A DNA stretch of 37,432 nucleotides from Pelargonium cotyledonis. Its lineage: Eukaryota > Streptophyta > Magnoliopsida > Geraniales > Geraniaceae. Shown piece after piece: positions 10,992-22,072 of the stretch (position 1 is its first letter; each line of letters begins with the position of its first letter). The position numbers and the translations under genes were made by a program. Below the pieces are notes generated by a model. That model ran no database searches. It saw only the letters and a list, made by a program, of their open reading frames with translations, and had not been told where the DNA came from. The stretch is from NCBI GenBank assembly GCA_036897625.1, contig JAYMTA010000145.1:1-37432 (forward strand), read 5' to 3'.

Positions 10992-11212
10992 ACGGAAGGA
11001 GATGGAGGTATCCAAGTTAGGTCTAGTTCTGAAGAGGTTTTTTGTGGATAAGAAGGGATCCGCTACAAAAGACTCTTAAGAAGGCTAAGAAGAAAGCTAC
11101 CAAGATAGAGAGTATAGCTCTGATACAGAGTAAGGGTTTGGGTATGAGTCAGAGTTGCTCTCATGTTCCTTTGTTTACAGAGTTTCCAATTCCTGATAAA
11201 TTTTGGAGTTAA
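10992..11212 (+). pseudogene. Frameshifted endonuclease-like remnant
   Basis: The frame at 10992-11018 reads TEGDGGIQV, like the second metal-binding motif of LAGLIDADG endonucleases, which is often written (F)TEGDGxF or LAGLIDGDGxI. In another frame, open from 11033 to the TAA at 11210-11212, the protein reads LQKTLKKAKKKATKIESIA and then SKGLGMS, compatible with the family's C-terminal helix region. The two parts lie in different frames and closer together than in a full protein (about 20-30 versus about 90 residues), so at least one frameshift and a large deletion would be needed. Short motifs like this can arise by chance. Confidence 0.3.
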
Positions 11213-11993
11213 AGAACTAAAGGGAGGCCTTTTGCTTCTTTTTACTAAAGATACTCACGCATCTTAGATAGAGTAAATAGAGTTGTGAAATCAAAGTAAG
11301 GGTACACCCGTGGGATTCTCCTTGTGAAAATATAGCTTATAATAAGCGGCGTTTCAGAAGTAAGTAGCGTACCTATTAAGAAGCAATACAAGATTGAATC
11401 CACTTTAGTGCGAACACTTCTTTGAGTGTGTTTTAGGTTTTACTGTCGTCTATTAGGAATCCCATACACACATATGAGTACTGAAACCAGATTATTACAG
11501 CCTTAGAGGGTTAGTAATACATTACTCCTACCGACTGAAACTTTGCAAAGGAGGTTATTGTTACTAGTATTTATAGATATACTGACTTACACACATATAG
11601 GGACACAAACACTTATTCTTTGCTTTGACTTACTTGTTTTCCTCTTTCTTTGTTTATTAGCACTCTTTATTAAAAAGGGGGATCTAGCTGTACGTATTCT
11701 TAGGAAGCTTTAGGAGCTAGACTTGCTGTAGCCAATGCTCTTATCTTCTTCTTGTGTGCTATACTTGTGTTCCCTGGACGGACTTACTACTGTATTCCTA
11801 TATTGTATTATACTTCTTTTCTTATTATATAGTTATATTCTTATCTATGTAGCGGTTTCTTATAGTTTTAAGATAAATACCTCCCGCTCTCTGTTCTTAT
11901 CAGTAAAAGAGGATAGGAACCCTAGAGAAGAAAAGAGAAGTCCTTTTTACCGACTGCAGTATAACGGAGGAAGGGAAGTGTGAGTAGTGTCCT
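11213..11993. other. Unassigned sequence with a hydrophobic open frame
   Basis: An 82-codon frame at 11735-11983 is hydrophobic in its first 45 residues and charged after that. It resembles no known membrane protein and is flanked on both sides by degenerate Lys-rich frames. No other element was seen. Confidence 0.4.
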
Positions 11994-12128
11994 CTAAATA
12001 GAACAGAAAGACTTTATACCCATCAATATCTTATTCTTTTTCTTGTTCATACCTGGTTTGTTACTCTATATCTGTACCCTAATCTTATGAGCTAGACTTC
12101 TCTTCACAGCTCTCTTCTTAGTCTTCAT
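11994..12128 (-). pseudogene. Lys-rich degenerate frame
   Basis: From an ATG at 12128-12126 the minus strand reads a basic peptide containing SLAHKIRVQI, an internal TAG, then SNKPGMNKKKNK, and ends at a TAG (11996-11994). The HK-x-x-x-x-I ... K-x-GMN pattern is loosely like the C-terminal part of LAGLIDADG proteins and like the 10016-10303 frame, but it is too short to assign. It is listed because it lies in the same 3 kb cluster of such frames. Confidence 0.17.
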
Positions 12129-14740
12129 ACATGAACCCCGTTTCCAAAAAGCTTCCTTTCGCGTGAAAAAATTTGTAACATATAGGACAGAGAAGCGGTC
12201 TATAGAACCCTAGTTTAGTATGCCCTTGGGCCTATAACCGGGGCTTTCTAAAAAAGGCTAAAGATAACAGATAAGAATTAAACCAAACAATGCTGAAGTT
12301 ATTATCTGGACGTGCTTAAAAAACGAGTTTGGCTACTCTGCAATTGGGTAATACTTCATAACTAAAAATCGAATACAGGAGAATATAACTTGATTTGATA
12401 AGACACCCCAGGAAAAGGTTCGATCCTATCATCGCATTGTTAATGAACTGGTATGATCCGGTTTGTAGGACATATCAATAAGTAGAGGTCGGCCTGGGAT
12501 CCTCTAGTCAAGAGGTACAAGATTCGTATAGAATTTAAGTTTGAGTTCTTTTCCCAACTTTGCTTACTATTAAATCTCTTCTCGAATTTCCTTCTGACAA
12601 CTCCTATGATATATATATATTAGTACTTGTTACGTTTTCACTCTCTATTCTTCAGATTAATCCAGAGTAATGGGTTAGTGAAACCAAATACATTATGGCT
12701 TGGGTTTAGTCAATTAATTTTCTTTTTAGAAAGGGTGTTTTAAAGAACTGTATTATATGCTTTTATTCCATAGGCTCTAACTTAAAAAAAGATAGGTATT
12801 TTTTTATCCACATTTTACTTTTTTTTAACTACTGATGCTTTAAATTATAGGGTAGGACATACGGGGTTCCGGGTTATCCGGGCATTTCCATGGAAGTCAA
12901 AATGCTTGCAAAAGAAGAATTAAGTATCTAATTTTATCTTACGAACCCTTTTGTTATGAGGATTACCCTTTTTCTGTATATTAGAGGATTCCATCCTGGA
13001 CTCGAGATGAATCATGAAGAAACCGGTTAGGTAACTACTTACTAGTATAAACCAAAGAAAATGCTACGCCGCGCAAAGGGGAAGGGGGATACTGCCTAGG
13101 AAAACGGGATCTTAGAGAGCTTCTTATTTGGATAACTTGGATTTAGGTTATATAAGCCAGGACTTAATTAGTAACTTTTATAGGCAACAATTAAAAGTAG
13201 GTACTCATTTTCTGCAGGCAATTTTTAATAAACGAAGTGAGGTCTTGATTTGCCTATATAGGGACAATTCTGAATCTGAGAAGTTTTATTGTTTTTTATT
13301 TTTCTGTTTTGTATAAAAAGTATTTGGATTCTGAGTATTGGGAGTTTAGTGATACTAATGGGTAGTACCGTTCTTTCAGAAATAGTATAGTAGAATAAAG
13401 TGCAATTTTATTATGCTTACCGTTATTCAGAAATTTTATCTCGTTTCGACCAAACCAGGCAGTTGTATGGAAGGGGTTTCAATTCTATGCTGTTCCTTTT
13501 TAAAAAGAAGGCTCTACTAAAAGTATAAGATACTCAGTTGTATAAATTGAAGGATAGCTAAGGCATTAATAGTATAGAAAGAAAAACCCGGTTTAGTACA
13601 GTACATTATGTTTCTTTGAAAAGAATAAGGAGGACTCCATTAACTAAAATGCTAATAAAAATTTTATAGTAAATTATTCATCTCTTTAGATTTAGCTAGC
13701 CTGCGCAAGACAAATGTCTCAGGAATACATAAGTCAAGAAAAAGTCTTATACTAGAGGTACCACTCAACAACAAAGAAAATGAAGCACTAACCTTTGAAA
13801 ATCCTACATGAGTGGCCGAACAAACTCAATTTGACAACAAATATAACAACTACAAACCAAAGTGAACACATAGCTGTTCTCTTTTAAATATGAACGTGGT
13901 GAGGTGAAAAAGGCAGGGCTTTTTTGTGAGGTATTTGAGATCTTTGATCAAGTGCTTTTTTGCTAATACAGTTCTGGAAATTTCTAAATATAAAATAGAT
14001 TAAGATTTATTCTTTTCGAAAGAGCGGGGAGTTCTTTTCTATACAAGTACAAAGGTATTACTTATAATCTTATGATGCCATATCACTGAAAAATTAACAT
14101 TAACAAGGGTTCGGTTCGAAACCAGGTTACACTCTTAGTTGTTTTACGTTTTTCACGAGACCTAGAAAAGATTCTAAGTATCTATTAGCTATTTCCCGCA
14201 ATCCCAGTGTTTTAAAGAGAAGTTTAAGTTTTAAGGTTTTGTACCTTTCGTAAACAATGCTTCCTAGTATCTTTCTATGACTATACAAGATCTTGTTCTT
14301 TTTGTTCCTACTGTATATACTTGACCTATAAACCCCTTCCTGCCGAGGCAATTTCAGAAAGTTCTCGTTTTTCTCTATAATAAAGGAGGGTATAAATGTT
14401 ATTTATAACTAAGTAAAACCAAAGAAATACGTTTTTAGTATAAGAGCCCTCTATTATTCTAGATTTGTATAAATGTATACACTAACTCTGACTCTTAACG
14501 AGTAAATCATTCCTTTTTGAAATAAGGGAATTACCTAAGAAATATTTCAACTAAAAACTAGAAGTCTATACTCCAAATGCCCAAACTAGGAATAACTCGT
14601 AATAAGGATTCCCGGAATGTATAAAACTTTTTGGAAAGGCAAGGTAATAGGAATTCAAAAATCACTTAAATAAAAAAATATTACAATAAGATCCACTCCA
14701 TTACTGAAATTTTAGTGCTATTAGAAAACCTGTAGATAAG
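12129..14740. other. Unassigned intergenic sequence
   Basis: At 12331-12363 a D-arm-like word CAATTGGGTAATA followed by CTTCATAAC recalls a tRNA with a CAU anticodon, but no T arm or acceptor fits. Open frames at 13128-13316 and, on the minus strand, 14127-14351 have no recognisable motif. A near-palindrome GGTTCGGTTCGAAACC is at 14108-14123. Nothing else could be assigned. Confidence 0.5.
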
Positions 14741-14812
14741 CCTCAGATAGCTCAGTTGCTAGAGCGCTTAGCTGTTAACCGATGGGCGTGGGTTCAAGTC
14801 CTGTCAGTCCCG
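14741..14812 (+). tRNA. trnN: tRNA-Asn (GUU)-like gene, acceptor stem mismatched
   Basis: Best-formed tRNA in the window. The D stem GCTC (14750-14753) pairs perfectly with GAGC (14762-14765) around AGTTGCTA. The anticodon loop CTGTTAA (14772-14778) gives GTT. The T stem GTGGG pairs with CCTGT through G-C and wobble pairs around TTCAAGT. Length and spacing are canonical. Two faults: the anticodon stem CTTAG/CCGAT has two mismatches, and the 5' acceptor CCTCAGA cannot pair with the 3' acceptor CAGTCCC. The 5' half resembles organellar tRNA-Asn (CCTCAG, TAGCTCAG, GCTGTTAAC), while the 3' end CAGTCCCG is like that of mitochondrial tRNA-Asp. It is a chimera, a pseudogene or an edited tRNA. Confidence 0.5.
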
Positions 14813-17800
14813 ACAAGATATATAGTAACCGATTCGTTATAAGAATTTGTTTCATTAGAAAAAACCTCTAATTGACTATAGCAAAATTGACAGTTTAGCT
14901 TTATCAAGGTAGTTTTAGACATATAGAAGAGCTCTTTTTTAACCTCAATTATATACCAACGAAGTAATCTAAGAGTAGATAAGTAGGTATAAGAGTGGTA
15001 CTTTTTTTAGTTTATAGCGGATTCTAAGAGTTATTAAGGGACTTCTAAGTGCTATTCCATATATAGAATTAGGGGCTCACCTCATGACTAAATTACTAAA
15101 TCAGGATGAGTCCCTAGTAGCTAGCTGACCAAAAACTTTAAAGTATTTAGTTGGACCCCAAGAGAGTACTTTTTTGTTGTATCTTGCTTATACCTTTTGC
15201 TAGAGTTTGGAAACTAAAGTTTTTTCGCACCGACACGACTAATACAAGCAATGTACAACCTTCTTTACTTCTAACTTCGTTTAAGTAAACATTCAGTTAG
15301 AAAATACTTGTTTACGTTTAAGCCCGTAACCCCGTAGCCTAACCCGAAAATGTATGCTTTACGAATTCAGCAGGACAATTTTCTCCAATTACTGGGGCTG
15401 ACCAATTAACTAATACTGATTTTTCTTATTCCTACTGCAAGTGGCCCCTACCTAGAATTCTAGTTTTAGCTTGTAACATCTATAACGGAGGATCTTTACG
15501 GACTACTTTCTGAATTTCCGATAAAATAGACCTCGATTTCGTATTGATAGGAAATTTTAAATACTTATTGTATCTAAGTGATTCTTGATTTTTGGAGAAG
15601 CCTTAGTTTTTAGAACTGTTGGATTTCCGTTTTTCATTTTGATGTAAAATAAAGTAATAGAATATTCGACTGAGGAGATCCTTATGTCTGAGTGAGTTCC
15701 GAAACTAAGGTTAAGAATACTTTAGATGTTTTTGTAAAAATTTATACACTTTGGTCTACTTATTATACATAAGGAACAGCAGGATAAGGTGCGAATAACC
15801 CTAGTTAAGTTAGTTACAATTTCTGTATCAATAACTAGGATACTAAACAGGGCTCTCAGAAACTGACCGCAAAGGCGGGGAATTCATTAACTTAGATAGA
15901 ATGCTATATTTTTAACTGTACAAATAATAGCAAGGAGCTTTCTTTAGAGATGTGCGTCTTAAGAATTCCTTTAGTTTGTTTGAGTTGACAAGGTGTTCCC
16001 GTGCTTCAAAAAGCAAAGTATTCCGGTTTATAAATCTTTCTTTTATTTTATTAGAAAAGGGTGAGATCCAATATCCTAATGTGACTAAATAACTACTATA
16101 CTATAGAAAGAAGATATATGAATGATATGGCACAGTGGAAACTTTTAATAAAGAAAAAGGGCAACTCCTTCTATCTGTGCTCGATTCTGTGATAAGAATA
16201 TTTTAAAGACATAATAATTGGCTCTCTGGTAAGCTGCCTGACAACGGACATGTAAGAAAGGTTTATAAAAAACTTGTTTTTAGTTAGAACAAGGTCACAT
16301 TAAAATTGTGAATACAGAAGATCAGATGTTGTATTTAATAGCGTATCTAAAAGTAATTTACTATATCCCCTGCCGCTAGCCTGGGCTGTAGCATGAAATA
16401 TATAACCGATAAAGTTACATAGTAATAAAACCTAGACTTTTTCATGGAATACGGATCGGTAGGACAAAAGTCTAGGTATTATTTAAAAAAATTACCCACC
16501 TTTTAAATCTCGATCTACTTCAGAAAAGCAAATACCGGTCAAGTATAAATTCAATAAAGCTATAAAGAAATCTTTATCCAATACTTAAACTTAAAGGCAC
16601 CCTTTAGGGGATAGGAGATATAGACCTAAAACATCCACGGGTCGATCGGAACCCTCGACATGTCCGAACAAGAGTCCCGTACAAAGCTGGAGTTTTGGAT
16701 TATACTAACTATGTCTACAGGGTTCTTAGATTGCGATTGCTAATGAATTTTGGGGAATCTAGCGGCAGTCATATTTTAAATCAAAAGAAGTTAGGAGGGT
16801 TTCATCCATTATAAGTTTCAATTTCCTCGGTACTTGTAGAGGATTGCACAGCTATGATTATTATGTGTAGCTATAACTACAAAGTTAAATATAAAAAGAA
16901 TTTCAGCACTCTATATATAGATGGCACTTTACTTAGTGGACCTTCTAATACTCTGCTCTTTTTTATTGTAGATAAATTGGGTATCAATGACCCCCTTTTT
17001 TGCTAAGCATTTAAATTGACTCAGTAGGTATTGACGAGCTCCTACATAAAGTATTTCATTTGTGTACAAAATCAAGAGCTCCTTTTGTTCACAGAAGCAT
17101 TAGCAAGAAGACAACCCTGCCTAATAACTAGGAAAACAATGTATGATAATAGATTATTCAAATACCAACGTAGGTACAAAAAATATCTATTTCAATTGAC
17201 AAAATCCAATCTTTTATGAAGTATATTCGGAAAAGTTTCTAGGTTTTACAGTTTCCGTTGGCTATACTTTTTAGTAGGGAAATCCTGCTAGCCAGAGCGG
17301 GCTTGATACCTTTTAGATAGGCATATTCAGGAATATTACAGCGAAAAGGTAAGAGTCCCCCGATTTTAAAGCAAATCTTCTTATGGAATCTTTCCTTTGC
17401 TTAAGCTAATACTAGCTGCCAATTCCCACTCATAATACAAAACTCTCTTTTAGATTCTAACAGCAAAAATTTGTTACAGCAAAGGTATAAACTTTTGTAT
17501 GGCCCCTTACTCGGAACAGAAAAAACTGACTTTTAAAGTAGTTCTTCTCCTGAGTTATTTCTTGTTAGACTTTATTAAATTAAAGGTTCGAGAAAGTCCT
17601 TTTTAGGATCTTGTAGTTTGGCTCAATATATTTACGGAATTCCCGTTTTAGTTTTGATTAACTTTGTTCTAATCTTGACACTCGTATAAAGGCTCATTCT
17701 AACTTATTGTACTATTTCAAGTTTTAGAGAGAAATTCGTTTGTCAACCAATACAGAGTGTAGAAAATGTTGTATAGTAGATCCCTAATGGTATACTTATC

Positions 17801-17973
17801 AATTCGATTGGTTAGCTGCTTTGATTTCTCTATAGGAATATGATGTACAGTATAGTCAAAAAGGGGGATCCTTAATTTATAAAAAGGGAACTCTTTAAGT
17901 AGATGGATTTGTAACTCAGTCTAATATAAAGGAGTTTCTCATGGAAACTTAAAAGTTAAACTTTAGAATCCTA
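14813..17973. other. Unassigned intergenic sequence
   Basis: About 3.2 kb without a recognisable gene. An open frame at 17031-17219 (62 codons) is unremarkable. A locally G+C-richer patch lies at 16630-16690 but matches no rRNA motif I know. No long repeats were noticed. Confidence 0.55.
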
Positions 17974-18038
17974 AGCACGAAGTTGTTTTTCAAATAGGAA
18001 GTGCTTCTTTGCTTTGAGCACTTAGACTTCGTTTTTTT
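17974..18038 (+). terminator. Nested or alternative hairpins followed by a T tract
   Basis: An inner stem AAGTGCTT (17999-18006) pairs with GAGCACTT (18016-18023) around a nine-base loop. An outer stem ACGAAGT (17977-17983) pairs with ACTTCGT (18026-18032) and runs into seven T (18032-18038). A competing stem is possible between AAGCAC (17974-17979) and GTGCTT (18001-18006). Hairpin plus T tract is the form of an intrinsic terminator, or of an RNA 3'-end processing hairpin in organelles. The mutually exclusive pairings recall attenuators, but no gene lies next to it. Confidence 0.3.
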
Positions 18039-21000
18039 CCATCATAGGGTTGGTTAGATCCAGATATTCCAAAGATGAGCCATAGGATAGTAAATTTGCT
18101 CCGGCGCGAACCTTACATACAGGCTTCCTTGAAAAAGTAAAACAGAGTTTGCTCATCAAACCAGGAATTCTCTGTAAAATAAGAAAAGGCGAATAAAGCG
18201 CTCCTTAGTGTTCGTGTTTACGGCTACATAGAGTGCTTAGACTAAATCGGGTGACACTTTAATCCTGCAAAATTAAGAAATTATTTTGAACCTATGGCAG
18301 TCATTCTTAGAGGAGCCCCCTCCTTACCCTACCTTGGGATTCCCTATGCCTTTACTTACTTGTTGAATGGGTCACCTCTGCACTGCATGAGTGTCTTGGA
18401 TAAAATTGTACCATACATTTATTCCATTGATAAAACCTTCTTAATTTTAGTGATTGGGCCTTGGAGAACCTGTAAAGCGCACCTTAAAAAAAACCTTTAA
18501 ACGTGGGAGTCATAAAATGAGTGTAAAATTAGAATAAAGGATTCATAATATTGTACCCTATTTCTTCTTGTGATAGAGCAAATAGTTGGGATTTCTAAGG
18601 GTCCTGCAGTTGTATAATAAGAATTTAGTTTATTAGTTTCTATAATTTTTTTTTATAAAGAAGTATAACAATTAAGTTAAGTGTAATCCTATATATACAA
18701 TATTAGAGTGGTAGCGCTTTGGAGCGAGTAATCCGGGGTCTTCTAGGACAAAACAGGTGAAGCGGCTTCATAATTTATAAGATTTAAAATCTCTGTATCC
18801 TAGTAGAATAGTGGAATACCCCCTTTTATGAGGGAATACTCTAGACCCGCCTTGTAACTCTATTTTAGTTTAGGAAAGTACCAGTATTTGTAGTTTATGA
18901 AGGTGTAATACCTTCTTTTAGTTGTAACTAAGAATTTGTATTGTATTAGTATTTCCTTATGAACAATATTCCTGGGATTGTTGGAGCTAAAGGTAAAACC
19001 AAGTGCAGATTCTTGTCTAATGGAAACGAGTTGCTCGTTGTTCTAAAGGAAGTGGAGCTGATGGAAGTAGTTCTTCTGATAGCAAGGATAATAATAGATA
19101 GATAATTGTAGCTCTGAAGTATTCTGGGTTTTGTAAAGCTAGGAAAGTTTCTTCTGTGTAGGTTCTGGAGTCAGGAGTATGAGTATTAGACTTTATTTAT
19201 CAGATTCTCCAACAGTTTTGGATAGATACAATAGAGAACTCTTCATGGTTGGGATTTGAAGGCTAAGGAGTTAAAGAATTGCTTCTAAGAATCTAAGAAA
19301 TGAGTTCCTGTTTGTAAGTTTAGGAGTCAATACAATAAAGAATTCTTTGCTTTGTCTCTTGCAGCTAATGGAGTGTAGCTATTAGGAAGGTATGTATCTC
19401 GCTTTAATGTTACTATTCAACTATTCCTGATTTTATCTTGCTTATGGATTCCAGCCTGTATAAGCAGTACAAGTTCTTTTACTTTTAACCAAGATTCAGG
19501 TACATGAATCTAAAAATCCTCCGTCATTCAATGCTTCTTAGCAGTCCTTGTGTAGATAACACCTTTATCTTGTAAGTACAATTCGATAGATCAACTTCTT
19601 CTTGAGAACCAACTAGACTAGAAATCCTCTTACCAAGTTCTTCAGTTGCTTTGATATATTACCATTTACCTTGAGGGAATGTCCTTCTTGTAGCTCTTTT
19701 GACAGTTGTTCTTTAGGGAAGACAGTCCTATGACGGTCAGGGTTTGTTAGTGCTTTCTGAATTCATTTGCTTCGACTTAGCTGGTAAAGGTGTAAATAAA
19801 TGTATTCTTTCTTTGTAATGGACTAGAGCTTAGATCTCTTAATCAAGTTTCCTAATCTTAAAATTCTTAGAGGTTCCTGTAAGGTACGAAGTGCTTAAAG
19901 AGGATTAATGGATATACAGAAACAGATAATTGTTGCTACAGGATTAGAATTCCCGGTTAAAGCTGGAAAGCTAAAGGACTCAATGGTTTCAGGTAGGAAT
20001 CGTTGTTACCATTAAAGAATTGTTCTAATGGAATCTAATTAATGTCTTAGGGTGCAAAGGTGTTATTTGTATTCTTTCTTCTGAGATTCCTTGTCAAACC
20101 GGTACTTGAACCAGATTATCTTTCAAAGGTATTAAAGACAGAAACCTTTAGGCTAGGAGTTCACAGTCTTGTAGCTCTAATTCATTTCGTTCTTGAGATT
20201 CCTAAAGTACTACATACAGGTGTTTATGAAGTCAATCCTTCTTTGTAAAGCTGATAATCCTAAGAATTCCATTTGTATTAGTATTCCGATCCTGTAAGGA
20301 GTCTTAGATTTAATGGAAGTGCTGCTAATAACATAAACCGATTTTTCTTTCTTTTAGGTAGTTACTCAACTTCGGTTTTGTATTCCTGGTTATTGGGTAT
20401 TCGTTATTGTATTCTGTTGACGAGCCAAGCTAGTTATCTCAAAAGAGGGAACTTTTCCATCTATGTGTGTACTCATAATTTCTTAATCTTAGATGTTCCT
20501 GTACCTGTAAGGGATAAATAATAAGTATAACTATTTAGGAAAGAAAGGAAATAGAAAGAAGTGTAGTTGGAATAAACCGGATTCTCTTCTTTATCTTTAG
20601 GGTTTTTCGAGTCTTATTTCTTATTAAAGTAGTGAAATCCTATATAGTATAGTTGTGTGTGTGTGCTTTTCTACTTTGATTTGCTGTATCCAGGTTAAAG
20701 TAGGAAGTTCCTGAGTAACTGTAACTATTTAGGTTTATGAAAGGTGTTCAGATAACAAACAGATAATTGAAACTGTCCTGAGGGAAGGTGCAGCTTTCAA
20801 GTGGAACTAATGCGAATGGGGAAGTCCTTTGCCTGTGTAGCTTTGAGAGTCTATTCCTAATTCTATTACCTTTTGAGATTCCTTTTGAGAGACAGTTGTT
20901 CTTGAGGGAAGCTGTTAAGGAAACACTCTATCGAACTTGTTGAAGGTTAAGCTGCTAGCTGTTTTGTCTGAGAACTTTTTGCTTTTGCCTTTCTTTATTT

Positions 21001-22005
21001 CCATTTCTGAAGCTAGGATTAAGAATTAGTAACAAGTCCTAGTAAAGCCTCTATCTTTCAAGAATTTGCGCTAGTTTTTAACTACATAAATTTTAATTAG
21101 ACTTAAAGCTACTACCGAGAACTTGCTTATTTGTACAAATAAAGAGAAGAAAAGGATAACCTTAGCAATCTATACTAAGGGCTTATTTGCTTTTTCTTTT
21201 ACCCAGTCTAGCCATTTCGACTTAGTGAAACCCACTTTCGTTTTTAAATTTAGTGCAGTACAATCGGGGGTTGTAATTAACATGTATATAGAGTTTCGTA
21301 AAAGGAACAGAACAAAAGAGAGCTAATATGATAAAAGCCTTGTACAAAGGAGGTTCGCTAGTTTAAGGGGACCCTTTCTTTGTTAAAGAAAAGCTCTTTT
21401 TAGTTGAATCCTAGTTTAGGTATTTGAAACCTTTTCGGAAAGCAAGTTATCTGCGAGAGGCGTCTTTGTATTTGTCAAGTTCAGCGTCAAATCTAGAATA
21501 AGGCAATAGTACAAAAACCTCATTACAAGGATTTAGGTTTAGGTCCCAAAATAGAAAAAGCAGTTCATTTTGTACCTTTGTACTTAATACCCTAAACGCA
21601 AAATGAAACTCTCAATTACTATTCCTAAAAAGGCCAAGCCTGAATCGGCATAAAAGGCAAAACTAGTTATTAGGTTTTTTCTATTACTCTGCTACAGGTA
21701 CGGGATACATTCAAAGATAAAGGGTTGAGAAACAGCAAAACCCATAGAGTTACCATCTATAATGATGAAAATAAGCAATTTGTGAGTCTTTTCCTTAGAG
21801 ATATTCACTAGACAGGAATTCTCGGGCTTTGGTATAGTAGCAGTCAAAAGGTTCTTAATAATAATCCTATTTAGATGTCTTCTTTATAGATATCCCCTAT
21901 TCAAATAAGAATTGCCTTAGGTAACTACTTAGTCTTTAGAGATATTCCCTCCCCCAGAGCGCTATACTTGGAGCCTTCTTCTTAAAAGCTAGGCCTGTCC
22001 TAAAA
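18039..22005. other. Unassigned intergenic sequence
   Basis: Four kb with no recognisable gene. The open frames at 18294-18500, 20060-20248 and 21123-21326 have no motif. A tRNA-like word GTGGTAGCGC at 18708-18717 lacks other arms. Two words around 19685-19710 and 20888-20910 share GACAGTTGTTCTT and then AGGGAAG, a weak direct repeat. Between 18.9 and 20.9 kb many words resemble those of 29-31.7 kb, but at a level expected by chance. Confidence 0.5.
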
Positions 22006-22072
22006 CCTGTACCTGTCTTGATACCTGTACTTATCCTTGGGATATAGAGCTTCTTCTTGCAGCCTGTACCTA
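22006..22072 (+). repeat. Imperfect 18 bp tandem repeat
   Basis: Units begin CCTGTACCTGTCTTGATA (22006-22023) and CCTGTACTTATCCTTGGG (22024-22041), 12 of 18 bases identical. A truncated CCTGTCC precedes them (21994) and CCTGTACCTA recurs at 22063. The multiple-of-three period keeps a Pro-Val/Leu-Ile reading frame through the two units. It may be a slippage product or a trace of a repetitive coding segment. Confidence 0.3.

Noticed and set aside
12003..12022. AACAGAAAGACTTTATACCC, similar to the large-subunit rRNA motif GGACAGAAAGACCCTATG.
   Set aside because: Isolated match; none of the flanking domain V rRNA sequence is present.
18705..18745. tRNA-Pro or Trp-like word GTGGTAGCGCTTTGGAG.
   Set aside because: Only a D-arm-like word; no anticodon stem, T loop or acceptor fits.
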